DNA from: JAIVGV01 sp036389335
GTDB taxonomy: Bacteria > Acidobacteriota > Blastocatellia > Pyrinomonadales > Pyrinomonadaceae
Length of the DNA stretch: 64,000 bases
Direction of reading: 5' to 3'
Assembly (NCBI GenBank): GCA_036389335.1
Contig: DASVQC010000035.1
Coordinates: 1-64,000 of the forward strand
Shown here: positions 54,677 to 63,630 of the stretch, one piece after another
Position numbering within the stretch: the stretch's first letter is position 1
Layout: each line of letters starts with the position of its first letter
Notes under the pieces: model-generated
What the model was told of the DNA's origin: nothing
Seen by the model: the letters and a program-made list of their open reading frames with translations, nothing else
The model's database searches: none
Translations under genes and position numbers: made by a program

Positions 54677-54853
54677 GTTAGCTGTTAGCCGTTAGCTGTT
54701 AGCTGTTAGCTGTTAGCCGTTAGCTGTTAGCTTTCAGCCGTCAGCCAACACACGGAGGCGGGACGCAGTCTCACACCACTGCTTCCCGCTTCCCGCATCT
54801 GCCTTCTTGCTGCCTTCTTGCTAACAGCTAACGGCTAACGGCTAACAGCTAAG
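54677..54853. repeat. Heptamer inverted repeat between LodA- and LodB-like genes
   Basis: The left arm has ten units (54677-54746): eight GTTAGCT/GTTAGCC in tandem, then TTCAGCC and GTCAGCC. The right arm (54826-54853) is AGCTAAC, GGCTAAC twice and AGCTAAG, its reverse complement. The middle holds another direct repeat, TGCCTTCTTGC twice (about 54800-54820), and CTTCCCG twice. The right arm ends one base before the GTG start of the LodB-like gene. It is the longest array in the window. Confidence 0.9.
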
Positions 54854-54854
54854 A

Positions 54855-55997
54855 GTGCCAAACTACGGGGAGCGGGCGGGGGAGGCGACCGAGAGCGTCG
54901 AGGTCGTCGTGATCGGCGGCGGCCCGGCGGGCTCGGCAGTCGCGCTCGCGCTCGCGCGCGCGGGCCGCAGCGTCCTCGTCGTCGAGCGGGAGCCGCGGCC
55001 CCTGCTGCGCCCCGGCGAGACGCTGCCCCCTTCGGTTCGCCCCCTGCTCGCGCGCGCCGGGCTGTGGCACGAGTTCGAGGCGGCGGGCCACGTCCCGTGC
55101 GTCGGGAATCGCTCGGCGTGGGGCGGCCCCGCGCTCTCCCACCACGACTTCATCTTCAGCCCCTACGGCACGGGCTGGCACATCGACCGTCGGAAGTTCG
55201 ACGAGATGCTTCTGCGCGGGGCGCGGGGCGCGGGCGCGCGCGTACTCGCGGGGGCGAGGCTGGAAGGCTTCAGCCACAGGCCGGGCCGGGGCTGGCGGCT
55301 CGAAGTCGCGCGCCGCGAGCGCCGCACCGCCGTCAGGGCGCGCTTCGTGGCCGACGCCTCGGGCCGCGCTTCCGCCTTCGCCGTCGGGTGCGGACTCACG
55401 CGCGCCGCGCTCGATCACATGGTCGCAGTAGTCGGCTACTTCACGACCGAGCGCGACGTCTCGTCGGCAGACCGTTCGACGCTGGTCGAAGCCGCCGAGG
55501 CGGGCTGGTGGTACTCGGCGCTGCTGCCGGGAGGGAAACTGGTCGCGGCCTACATGACCGACGCCGACCTCGCGGCGCGAGATAAGGCGAGGGCGCGCGC
55601 CAGATGGCTCTCCCTGCTCGAACAGACCACGCACACCCGGCGACGGATCGAGTCCGCGGACTTTCGCCTCGCGGCGTCGCCGCGCGTGGTCGCGGCGGGC
55701 AGCTCGCGCCTCAGCCACGTCGCCGGCAGCTCATGGCTCGCCGCGGGCGACGCCGCCGCCTCATACGATCCGCTCTCGTCGCAGGGGATTTCGACGGCCA
55801 TCTCGACCGGCCTCGACGCCGCCGCCGCCATCGACCTCCACCTCGACGACGATTCGAGCGCCCTGAAGGACTACGCCCGCCGCACGAGCGAGGCGTTCGC
55901 GACCTACGTCGTGAACAGGACGGCCTACTACCGAATGGAGAAACGATGGCCCGCGTCGCCCTTCTGGAGCCGGCGGCAAAACGTCAACAAGACTTGA
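54855..55997 (+). CDS. FAD-dependent monooxygenase-like protein, LodB-like
   Basis: The 380-residue product is a flavoprotein of the tryptophan-halogenase/geranylgeranyl-reductase-like group to which LodB belongs. It has the Rossmann motif VVVIGGGPAGSAVALALA (about residues 17-34), a RPGETLPPSVRPLL segment and a GD-type FAD motif SWLAAGDAAASYDPLSSQG (about 295-313). No signal peptide is seen, and the halogenase Lys/WxWxIP signature is absent, so a halogenase is unlikely. In known LodA systems the LodB flavoprotein is needed to build the CTQ cofactor, and the gene neighbour here supports that role. GTG at 54855 follows a heptamer repeat and lacks a clear ribosome site. Confidence 0.85.
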   Translation: MPNYGERAGEATESVEVVVIGGGPAGSAVALALARAGRSVLVVEREPRPLLRPGETLPPSVRPLLARAGLWHEFEAAGHVPCVGNRSAWGGPALSHHDFIFSPYGTGWHIDRRKFDEMLLRGARGAGARVLAGARLEGFSHRPGRGWRLEVARRERRTAVRARFVADASGRASAFAVGCGLTRAALDHMVAVVGYFTTERDVSSADRSTLVEAAEAGWWYSALLPGGKLVAAYMTDADLAARDKARARARWLSLLEQTTHTRRRIESADFRLAASPRVVAAGSSRLSHVAGSSWLAAGDAAASYDPLSSQGISTAISTGLDAAAAIDLHLDDDSSALKDYARRTSEAFATYVVNRTAYYRMEKRWPASPFWSRRQNVNKT

Positions 55998-56325
55998 AGG
56001 GGCCGGGGCGGCGCGCGCGCCCGCTCTTCGCGGCAGGTTGTGGCGCGACGTCGGGGGCCAGTCGGCGCGTCCGGGACAATCGAATCAGCCGCCGCGGCCT
56101 CTCGTCCACGGCCTCTCACCACTGAACTGTGGCCCCTGACCTCTATTCTCTTGACTTGCCACGCGCGGCGGGCGTAGCTTTTTTTCAGGCTTGCGCCGCC
56201 GCAATCAAAATCAGGTCTGCGCGGTTTCGACTCGGGCAGGGGGCGTGTGGGGCGTCGCGTCGCGCCGCGGCGTCGTCCGCCGCGAACGTCCTGTCGCGTA
56301 GTTTGATCCAGAGGTTCCCCAAGAG
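55998..56325. other. Intergenic region, no gene supported
   Basis: This gap lies between the LodB-like gene and the sensor kinase. A possible GC-rich stem (GCGGCGGGCG near 56166 with CGCCGCCGC near 56193) spans a T-rich loop and could end the LodB transcript. No protein-like reading frame or consensus promoter was recognised. Confidence 0.4.
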
Positions 56326-59300
56326 ATGACCAGCCGCGAGACGAAATCCCCCAGCCGCCGTGCCGGAACGTCCGGCGGCGCGAAGACGCCGCCCCCCGAC
56401 GACCCGGGCGAGGCCGCCGCGGGCGAGGGCTCGCGCGGCGGGGCGCAGGGCGTGGTGGAGGCGCTGCGCGAGGCGAACCGCAAGCTCGAAGCGATCATCG
56501 CCGCCTCGCCGCTCGCCATCGTCACGCTCGACGAGGAGGGGCGCGTCGAGTCGTGGAGCGCCGCCGCCGAGCGCATCTTCGGCTGGCGCGAGGTGGAGGT
56601 CTTGGGCGAGCCGCTGCCGACCGTCCCCGACGAGCTGCGCGAGGAGGTCTCGCGCAACCACGCCGCCGCGGTCGCCGGCAAAGCCTTCACGAACTTCGAG
56701 ACGCGGCGGCGGCGCAAGGACGGCGCGCCCGTCGACGTGAGCATCTCGACCGCGCAACTGAAGGACGCCGCGGGCAACTCGCGCGGCGTCGTCGCGCTCG
56801 TCGCCGACGTGAGCGAGCGCAAGCGCGCCGAGGAAGCCCTGCGCGTCTCCGAAACGCGCTTCCGCACGCTCGTCGAGCAGTCGCCCCTGAGCAAGCAGAT
56901 CATCTCGACCGACGGTCGCACCATCGAGGTCAACCGCGCGTGGGAGAGGCTGTGGGGCGTCACGCTCGCAGACCTGCCCGATTACAACATCCTCGAAGAC
57001 GAGCAGCTCCGGGCGAAGGGCGTCACGCCCTACATCGAGCGCGCGCTCGCGGGCGAGGCGGCGGAGATACCGGAGATCGGCTACGTGCCCGACCGCGGCG
57101 AGTTCGCCGGTCAGGAGCGCTGGGTGCGCGCGCGCGTCTACCCGGTCAAGGACGCGGGCGGCGGGGTGCGCGAGATCGTCCTCGTGCACGAGGACGTGAC
57201 CGAGCGCAAGCGCGCCGAGGCCGAGTTGCGCCTCGCCGCCGCCATCGTCGAGAACTCCGACGACGCGATCATCAGCAAGGACTTGGAGGGCACGATCCTC
57301 AGTTGGAATCCGGGCGCCGAGCGGCTCTACGGCTACACCGCCGCCGAGACCGTGGGCCGGCCCGTGACGATGCTCATCCCGCCCGACCGCCCCGACGAGG
57401 AGCCGCACATCCTCGAACAGATCGAGCGCGGCTCTCCCATCGAGCACTACGAGACGGTGCGCCGGCGCAAGGACGGCACGCTCGTCAACGTCTCGCTCAC
57501 CGTCTCGCCGCTGAGGGACTCGGACGGTCGCGTCGTCGGCGCGTCGAAGATCGCCCGCGACATCACCGAGCGCAGGCGGGCCGAGGACGAGAAGCTGCGC
57601 CTCGCCGCGCAGATCGAGGGCGAGCGCCGCCGCCTCAGGGACTTGGTGGCGAACGTGCCGGGCGTCGTCTGGGAGGCGTGGGGCATGCCTGACGAAGGGT
57701 CGCAGCGCATCGACTTCGTCAGCGACTACGTCGAGACGATGCTCGGCTACACGGTCGAGGAGTGGCTGGCGACGCCGAACTTCTGGCTGACGATAGTCCA
57801 CCCGGAGGATCGCGAGCGCGCCGCGCGCGAGGCGCGCGAGAAGTTCGACAGCCGCGCGGGGGGCGCGAGCCGCTTCCGCTGGGTGACGAAGGGCGGTCGC
57901 GCCATCGAGGTCGAGGCGCAGTCGGTCGTCATCTGCGACGAGCGGGGCGAGCCGGCGGGGATGCGCGGCGTGACGATGGACATCACCGAGCGCGTGCGCT
58001 CGGAGGCGGCCCTCCGGCAGTCGGAGGAGCGGTACCGCGCCTTCGTCGCGCAAAGCTCCGAGGCGATCTGGCGCTTCGAGCTGGACGTGCCGCTCCCCGT
58101 CAACCTCCCCGAGGACGAACAGATCGACCACTTCTACGCGCACGCGCGCCTCGCCGAGTGTAACGACGTGATGGCGCGCATGTACGGCTTCTCGCGCGCC
58201 GAAGAGATCGAGGGCGCGCGCCTGCAGCAGATGATCCCGCGCAACGCGGCCAACGACGCCTACCTGCGCGGGGCGATCCGCTCCGGGTATCGCCTGACCG
58301 ACGCCGAGTCGGAGGAGCGCGACCGCGAGGGCAACACCAAGTACTTCCTCAACAACCTCGTCGGCATCGTCGAGGGCGGCGAGCTGCGCCGCGTCTGGGG
58401 CACGCAGCGCGACGTGACCGAGCGGCGCAGGGCCGAGGAGGAGCAGAAATTCCTGAGCGACGCGACGACCATCCTCGCCTCCTCGCTCGACTACGAGGCG
58501 ACGCTCGACGCCGTCGCGCACATGTCCGCCGCCTACCTCGCCGACTACTGCCTCGTCGATCTGCTCGAAGACGACGGCGCGATCCGCCGCCTCGTCGTCG
58601 CCCACCGCCAGCCCGAGCGCGAGGCGGCGTGGCGCGAGATGCAGCGCCGCTTCCCCATCGTCTCCGACCCCCGCCACACCGTCCACAAAGTCTTGCTGAC
58701 GGGCGAGCCCGATCTCTTCACCGACATGACGGGCGAAGTCCTCGCGCGCGCCATCCCGTCGCCCGCGCAGGTCGGGGAGCTGCGGCAGATCGGCGTGCGC
58801 TCGGCGATGACCGTGCCGCTCAGGGCGCGCGGTCGCACGGTCGGCGCGATCTCTTTCATCTCCGCCGAGTCGGGCCGGCGCTACCGCGAGCGCGAGCTGC
58901 GGCTCGCCGAAGAGCTGGCGCGCCGCGCCGCGCTCGCCGTCGATAACGCGCGCCTCTACGAGAGGGCGCAGGAGGCGAACCGCGCGAAGGACGAGTTCCT
59001 CGCCACGCTCTCGCACGAGCTGCGCACGCCCCTGACACCCATCGTCGGCTGGGTGCACCTGCTCGGCGGCGACGGGGCGGCGGCGGGCGGGCCGGACCTG
59101 CGGCACGGGCTCGCCGTCATCGACAAGAACTCGCAGGCGCTCTCGCACCTCATCAACGACCTGCTCGACATGTCGGCGATCCTGAACGGCAAGATGCGCA
59201 TCGACCGCCTGCCCGTGAAGATCAACTCGGCGCTGCAGGAGGCGGTCGAGACCGTGCGCGCGCAGGCCGACGTGCGCGGCGTCGGGATCGAGCTCTCGCT

Positions 59301-60207
59301 GTGCGCGGGCGAAGAGCCGCAGGTGGAAGGCGACCGCACGCGCCTCGTGCAGGTCTTCTGGAACCTGCTCTCGAACGCCGTCAAGTTCTCGCCCGACCGC
59401 GGGCGCGTGCGCGTCGCGTGCGACGCCGACGCGCGCAGCCTGCGCGTCCGCGTCGAGGACGAGGGCATCGGCATCTCGCGTGAGTTTCTGCCCCACGTCT
59501 TCGAGCGTTTCCGGCAGGCGGACATGTCTCCGACGAAACTCTACGGCGGGCTCGGCATCGGCCTCTCGCTCGTGCGCAGCTTCGTCGAGGCGCACGGCGG
59601 CGAGGTCGCGGCGGAGAGCGCGGGCGAGGGGCGCGGCAGCCGCTTCACCGTCACGCTGCCGTTGCGAATTGAAGAAGCCGCGCCCGCGAGCAAAGAAGCC
59701 GCGCCCGCGGTCGAGGAAGTCGCGCCCGCTTCGCAGCCGTCCGCACCCGACGATCCGCGACCCGGTGTTTCCGATCCGCGACCCGCGATCCGCGATCCGC
59801 AATCTCCGAGGCGCGTGCTGCTCGTCGAGGACGCGCCCGACACGCTGGAGATGCTGCGGCTCTTCTTCGCCGCGCGGGGGTACGCGCCGACCGCCTGCGC
59901 CTCGGCTGCCGACGCTCTGGACGTTGCGGCGCGCGGGCACTTTGATATAATCGTGACCGACATCGGACTGCCCAACATCGACGGCTACGAACTGCTCCGG
60001 CGGCTGCGCTCGGAGTCGCCGCACCTCGCCGCCGCGCCCGCCGTCGCGTTGACGGGCTACGCCGCCGAGGCGGACGTCGCCGCCGCGCGCGCCGCCGGTT
60101 TCGACACGCACGTCGCCAAGCCCTTCGAGCCGGAGGCGCTCGGCGAAGCGGTCGAAAAACTCCTCGCGCGTCGCGCGCCCGACCGGGCGGACGACGCGCC
60201 GCGGTGA
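56326..60207 (+). CDS. Multi-PAS/GAF hybrid sensor histidine kinase
   Basis: The 1293-residue soluble sensor has, in order, about five PAS domains with PAC ends (~45-700; for example TDGRTIEVNRAWERLWGV), a GAF domain (~715-870), HisKA with phospho-accepting His897 in ATLSHELRTPLTPIVGW, an HATPase domain (N box NLLSNAVKFSPDRG, G1 DEGIGISREFLPHVFERF, G2 GGLGIGLSLVRSF) and a receiver domain with phospho-Asp1212 in VTDIGLPNIDGYE. There is no membrane segment, so it senses internal signals. A linker between kinase and receiver (about 1120-1165) is made of EEAAPAS-type seven-residue repeats and of heptanucleotide repeats. The response regulator gene 66 bases downstream is its likely partner. Confidence 0.92.
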   Translation: MTSRETKSPSRRAGTSGGAKTPPPDDPGEAAAGEGSRGGAQGVVEALREANRKLEAIIAASPLAIVTLDEEGRVESWSAAAERIFGWREVEVLGEPLPTVPDELREEVSRNHAAAVAGKAFTNFETRRRRKDGAPVDVSISTAQLKDAAGNSRGVVALVADVSERKRAEEALRVSETRFRTLVEQSPLSKQIISTDGRTIEVNRAWERLWGVTLADLPDYNILEDEQLRAKGVTPYIERALAGEAAEIPEIGYVPDRGEFAGQERWVRARVYPVKDAGGGVREIVLVHEDVTERKRAEAELRLAAAIVENSDDAIISKDLEGTILSWNPGAERLYGYTAAETVGRPVTMLIPPDRPDEEPHILEQIERGSPIEHYETVRRRKDGTLVNVSLTVSPLRDSDGRVVGASKIARDITERRRAEDEKLRLAAQIEGERRRLRDLVANVPGVVWEAWGMPDEGSQRIDFVSDYVETMLGYTVEEWLATPNFWLTIVHPEDRERAAREAREKFDSRAGGASRFRWVTKGGRAIEVEAQSVVICDERGEPAGMRGVTMDITERVRSEAALRQSEERYRAFVAQSSEAIWRFELDVPLPVNLPEDEQIDHFYAHARLAECNDVMARMYGFSRAEEIEGARLQQMIPRNAANDAYLRGAIRSGYRLTDAESEERDREGNTKYFLNNLVGIVEGGELRRVWGTQRDVTERRRAEEEQKFLSDATTILASSLDYEATLDAVAHMSAAYLADYCLVDLLEDDGAIRRLVVAHRQPEREAAWREMQRRFPIVSDPRHTVHKVLLTGEPDLFTDMTGEVLARAIPSPAQVGELRQIGVRSAMTVPLRARGRTVGAISFISAESGRRYRERELRLAEELARRAALAVDNARLYERAQEANRAKDEFLATLSHELRTPLTPIVGWVHLLGGDGAAAGGPDLRHGLAVIDKNSQALSHLINDLLDMSAILNGKMRIDRLPVKINSALQEAVETVRAQADVRGVGIELSLCAGEEPQVEGDRTRLVQVFWNLLSNAVKFSPDRGRVRVACDADARSLRVRVEDEGIGISREFLPHVFERFRQADMSPTKLYGGLGIGLSLVRSFVEAHGGEVAAESAGEGRGSRFTVTLPLRIEEAAPASKEAAPAVEEVAPASQPSAPDDPRPGVSDPRPAIRDPQSPRRVLLVEDAPDTLEMLRLFFAARGYAPTACASAADALDVAARGHFDIIVTDIGLPNIDGYELLRRLRSESPHLAAAPAVALTGYAAEADVAAARAAGFDTHVAKPFEPEALGEAVEKLLARRAPDRADDAPR
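59752..59807 (+). repeat. Heptamer array inside the histidine kinase gene
   Basis: Eight contiguous units keep a strict seven-base register: GATCCGC, GACCCGG, TGTTTCC, GATCCGC, GACCCGC, GATCCGC, GATCCGC, AATCTCC. They encode the linker DDPRPGVSDPRPAIRDPQSP before the receiver domain. Since seven is not a multiple of three, the array is read in shifting phases, which shows the DNA repeat and not the peptide is the conserved unit. Confidence 0.8.
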
Positions 60208-60272
60208 GCGCCGGGCCGTCTCGATCGAATCGCGCCCGTCAGTCGCGAGAAGTCAGCCGGGAAGGAACACTT

Positions 60273-60776
60273 ATGCTCGTCACCCCCTCGACCGCGCCGC
60301 CCCACGCACACGATCATTTTTCGTCGTCCGCCAACCTGATGGGCTACTACGGCGGCGGCGGGCACTTCGGCAAATCGGACGCCGCGGGCGGCGAGAGCGC
60401 GACCGTCTCGCCCAAGCCGCGCGCCCTCGTCGTCGACGACGCGCCGGACGTGACCGAGATGATCGCGCTGCTCTTGCAGTACGCGGGCTACGAGGTGACG
60501 ACCGTCTACTCCGGGCAGCAGGCTCTGGACGCCGCGTGCGGCGACGACTTCGACGTGGTCGTCTCCGACATCGGGATGCCGGGCATGAACGGCTACGAGC
60601 TGGCCGAGCGCCTGCGCCGCTACCAGCAGTACCACGCCACGCCGATGATCGCCGTCACCGGCTTCTCGATGTACGACGACCGCGACCGCGCGCTCGCCGC
60701 CGGGTTCAACGCCTTCCTCACCAAGCCCGTCAACCCGCGCGATCTCATCTCGCTGGTCGAGCGGCTGAGGGGTTAA
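60273..60776 (+). CDS. Single-domain response regulator
   Basis: The 167-residue product carries a Gly/His/Ser-rich N-terminal extension (about 45 residues) and a CheY-like receiver domain. The acid pocket is VVDDAP, the phospho-acceptor Asp lies in VVSDIGMPGMNGYELAERL, the conserved Thr/Ser in AVTGFS and the Lys in LTKPVNPRD. No DNA-binding or output domain follows. The ATG at 60273 is preceded by GGAAGGA and lies 66 bases after the hybrid kinase stop, so it is probably co-transcribed with that kinase and receives phosphate from it. Confidence 0.88.
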   Translation: MLVTPSTAPPHAHDHFSSSANLMGYYGGGGHFGKSDAAGGESATVSPKPRALVVDDAPDVTEMIALLLQYAGYEVTTVYSGQQALDAACGDDFDVVVSDIGMPGMNGYELAERLRRYQQYHATPMIAVTGFSMYDDRDRALAAGFNAFLTKPVNPRDLISLVERLRG

Positions 60777-60956
60777 AGGCCGCGGCGCGGATCGAGACGG
60801 AGATCGGGACGAGGATCGCGACCGGGGGCGAGACGGCCCGGCGCGGCGAGCGGCTCTCGGAAGTCCGCGGCTCGTGCTATTTTATCCCCGCCGAATTTTC
60901 TAACCCGAAAGTTTTTCGAGCACGTTTTTCAACTTCGTAGGCGCGCGGAGTCTTCG

Positions 60957-62957
60957 ATGGAGTCTGTCGAGAAGCGTGGGGCGGGCGCGGGCGGGGCGCG
61001 CGAAGAAGCGGCGGGGCGTGAGGCGCGCGCGGGCGTCCGCGCCGCCCTCTTCAGCGCGCGCACGGCTTACCTCGCGGCGGGCGCGCTCGTCGTCGGCGCG
61101 GCGTTCGGCTATCTGCAGTTCTCGACGCGCGCCGTCTGCTGCGGCGACTTCGACGGCTATTACCACGTCCGCTGGAGCCAGCTCCTCTGGGACGGCCTGC
61201 GCGCCGGCCACTTCCCGCCTCGCTTCGAGTGGCTGCCGCTGACCACCCTGAACGCGCGCGACTACGTCGATCACCACCTGCTCTTCCACCTCATGCAGGC
61301 CCCGTTCACGCGCTTCGGCGACGAGGTGCTCGGCGCGAAAATCTCCGCGTGGCTCTTCGCCTCGCTCGCCGTCTTCTCGTGCTACTGGCTGATGGTTCGC
61401 CAGCGCGTGCCCGCGCCGCTCTTGTGGCTCGCCGCGCTGCTCGCCTCGTCGTCGCCGTTCCTGTTCCGCATGAACATGACGAAGGCGATGAGCGTCTCCA
61501 TCGTGCTGCTCGTCGTCGGCATCAACCTGCTCTTCCGCCGGAAGTACGTGTGGCTGCTGCCGCTCGCCTTCGTCTTCACGCTGACCTACGACATGTTCGT
61601 GCTGCTCGGCGCGGCAGCCGTCATCTGGACGTGCGTCGTCGCGTGGGCCGAGCGCCGGTTCGAGTGGCGGCCCGTCGTCTGGGTCTCTATCGGCGTCGCC
61701 GCCGGGCTCGTCATCAACCCCTACTTCCCGCACAACCTGCGCCTGCTCTACGAGCACGCCGTGATGAAGATCAGGGTGAGCGACGCGGAGCGCCCCTCGG
61801 TCGGCAACGAGTGGTACCCGTACGACAGTTGGGTCTTCCTCTCGAACTGCGCCGTCGCGTTCTGTGCGATGCTCGTCGGCTACGTCACGTTCCGGTGGGA
61901 CGACGCGAAGCGCGCCGAGCGCCCGCTCTTCTTCCTCGTCCTCTCGACGCTGCTCCTGATCGCCAACGCCAAGTGGCGTCGCTACGCCGAGTTCTTCCCG
62001 CCCTTCGCCGTGCTCTTCGCGGCCTTCGGCGTGCAGTCTCTCGCCGCGGGCGCGCGCAACCTTTACGGGCGGCTCCCCGAACCGGTGATGGACGAGCTGC
62101 GACCGTTTCTGGATCGCGGCGCGCGCGCCGGTGCGGACGACGCGGCGCGCGAGGGCCGGTGGCGTCGCGCCGAAGTCGAGGCGGCGCTCATCGGCGTCGC
62201 CTTCGCCGCCGCCGCCCTCGTCACCCACGAGAAGTTCGTCATCCCCTACCACGCGGCGCACCCGCACGGCGTGCTGCTCGCGGCTTTGGGCGCGGGCGCG
62301 GCGCTCGCCTTCACGATCTTCCTCGCCGCCTACGGCGCGCGGCGCGGCGCGCCCAGGGCCGCCCTAACCGCCGCCTTCGTCGCCCTCGCCGTCTGCGCGG
62401 CCTTCACCGTCTGGGCGGAAGGCAAGACGGAGATCAAGGACAGCTCGCCGCCCGAAGAGTACCGCGCCGGGATGCAGTGGATTCGCGCGAACGTCCCGGC
62501 TGGCGAGATGATCTTCAACACCGACTGGGACGACTTCCCCAAGCTCTTCTTCTACGACCCGACGCACCGCTACGTCTCCGGCCTCGACCCGACTTACCTC
62601 TACGACGCGAACCACGACCTGTCGAAGCTCTACGAGGAGATCACGCTCGGCAAGGTGAAAGACCCCGGGCCGCTCATCCGCGAACGCTTCGGCGCGCGCT
62701 ACGTCTTCACCGACAACGAGGAGGTGCACGACGACTTCTACGACGCGGCGATGCAGAGCGGCTGGTTCGAGGAGGTCTTCTCGGACGACAAGTGCGGGGG
62801 CCTCGCCGCCGCGCAGTGCAAGTGCAACTGCACGGTCTTACGCATCCGCGACCAGAAGGGCGAGCCCCCGCCCGACGCCGGCGACTCGAACGACGACGAC
62901 AAAGATCAGCAGGACGACGGCCCCGCAGGGGGCGCGGGCGGCGGCGGGCGGCCGTAA
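60957..62957 (+). CDS. GT-C-like polytopic membrane protein
   Basis: The 666-residue protein has about ten or more hydrophobic segments between residues 35 and 485 and a soluble C-terminal part. The first loop contains CCGDFDGYYHVRWSQLLWDG, similar to the acidic DxD/YYH loop of GT-C (oligosaccharyltransferase-like) enzymes, which use polyprenyl-phosphate sugar donors. The C-terminal portion (FNTDWDDFPKLFFYDPTHRY, then RERFGARYVFTDNEEVHDDF) resembles the soluble domain of such enzymes. A cysteine-rich KCGGLAAAQCKCNC patch and a Pro/Asp/Gly-rich tail close the protein. Protein or lipid glycosylation is an inference; the donor and acceptor are unknown. Confidence 0.72.
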   Translation: MESVEKRGAGAGGAREEAAGREARAGVRAALFSARTAYLAAGALVVGAAFGYLQFSTRAVCCGDFDGYYHVRWSQLLWDGLRAGHFPPRFEWLPLTTLNARDYVDHHLLFHLMQAPFTRFGDEVLGAKISAWLFASLAVFSCYWLMVRQRVPAPLLWLAALLASSSPFLFRMNMTKAMSVSIVLLVVGINLLFRRKYVWLLPLAFVFTLTYDMFVLLGAAAVIWTCVVAWAERRFEWRPVVWVSIGVAAGLVINPYFPHNLRLLYEHAVMKIRVSDAERPSVGNEWYPYDSWVFLSNCAVAFCAMLVGYVTFRWDDAKRAERPLFFLVLSTLLLIANAKWRRYAEFFPPFAVLFAAFGVQSLAAGARNLYGRLPEPVMDELRPFLDRGARAGADDAAREGRWRRAEVEAALIGVAFAAAALVTHEKFVIPYHAAHPHGVLLAALGAGAALAFTIFLAAYGARRGAPRAALTAAFVALAVCAAFTVWAEGKTEIKDSSPPEEYRAGMQWIRANVPAGEMIFNTDWDDFPKLFFYDPTHRYVSGLDPTYLYDANHDLSKLYEEITLGKVKDPGPLIRERFGARYVFTDNEEVHDDFYDAAMQSGWFEEVFSDDKCGGLAAAQCKCNCTVLRIRDQKGEPPPDAGDSNDDDKDQQDDGPAGGAGGGGRP

Positions 62958-63024
62958 ATTTTCTTCGGGAAGATGGGCTAGGATCGGCGGCGGCTCGGTT
63001 CGATCTCGCGTGTGTCGGGAATGG

Positions 63025-63110
63025 GACTCACCACGGAGGCACGGAGAACACAGAGGACGCACAGAGTTAAATCTTCCCCTGTGCGTCCTCCGCGCCCTCT
63101 GTGGTGAGTC
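63025..63110. repeat. Inverted repeat downstream of GT-C-like gene
   Basis: The left arm (63025-63065) begins GGACTCACCACGGAGGCAC and ends GACGCACAG; the right arm (63079-63110) runs CTGTGCGTCCTCCGCGCCC to GGTGAGTC. The arms pair with a few mismatches around a short AT-rich loop, making a terminator-like hairpin. It is not in clean heptamer register, so it is a distinct repeat type. Confidence 0.7.
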
Positions 63111-63124
63111 TTGGTACCTTCCAA

Positions 63125-63220
63125 GCTGTTAGCGAGTAGCGATTTGCTGTTAGCAAGAGAGTACGTGGGGCGCGGTTAGTTTCCGGCTGAAAGCTAACAG
63201 CTAATTGCTAGCAGCTTCAG
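63125..63220. repeat. Heptamer inverted-repeat element (GCTGTTA type)
   Basis: The left arm (63125-63159) reads GCTGTTA, GCGAGTA, GCGATTT, GCTGTTA, GCAAGAG; the right arm (63186-63220) reads GCTGAAA, GCTAACA, GCTAATT, GCTAGCA, GCTTCAG. The seven-base spacing is strict although the units have diverged. It lies just upstream of the lipoprotein gene. Confidence 0.7.
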
Positions 63221-63240
63221 ATCAGGTGAGGTGAGAAGCG

Positions 63241-63627
63241 ATGGCGTGTGTGATGTGCCGGAAAACTTTCGCCCGCGCGGGGCGGCTCGCGGCCCTCGCG
63301 CTCGCGCTCTCCGTGGCCGCGGCCTGCGACCGCCGGGGCGCGCAGACGACGAACTCGCGCCCGCCGAAGTCGGACTTCGAGCGCAGCATCGACACCGTCA
63401 AGCGCGGGCAGTACGTCAAAATCTACGTCATCCGCCGCAAGGACGGAGGGCCCCTGCAGGCGGACGACAAGACTTACCTGCGCGCCAACACGCCGATGGA
63501 GACCGGCATGTGGATCGTCACCGAGGACAGCCGCACGGCCATCGCCGGGGCCGGCTTCGAGTTCGAGCCCAAGCACCTCGACGCGCTTAATAAACGCTTC
63601 ACGGTCGAGGACTACACGAACAAATGA
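63241..63627 (+). CDS. Small predicted lipoprotein
   Basis: The 128-residue product has a signal sequence (GRLAALALALSVAAAC) ending in a lipobox with the cysteine near residue 30, so a membrane-anchored lipoprotein is likely. The mature part (PPKSDFERSIDTVKRGQYVK onward) has no recognised domain; it ends in a short beta-rich region (GAGFEFEPKHLDALNKRF). The ATG at 63241 has a weak ribosome site. It is convergent with the M16 peptidase gene and separated from it by a heptamer hairpin. The function is unknown. Confidence 0.7.
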   Translation: MACVMCRKTFARAGRLAALALALSVAAACDRRGAQTTNSRPPKSDFERSIDTVKRGQYVKIYVIRRKDGGPLQADDKTYLRANTPMETGMWIVTEDSRTAIAGAGFEFEPKHLDALNKRFTVEDYTNK

Positions 63628-63630
63628 AGG

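Noticed and set aside
54677..54853. Possible CRISPR array at the GTTAGCT repeats
   Set aside because: Units are seven bases with no spacers and form an inverted pair; no cas genes are in the window. The other heptamer arrays fail for the same reasons.
54855..55997. Tryptophan halogenase
   Set aside because: The flavin-binding motifs fit the superfamily, but the WxWxIP motif of flavin-dependent halogenases is not seen, and the LodA-like neighbour points to a LodB role.
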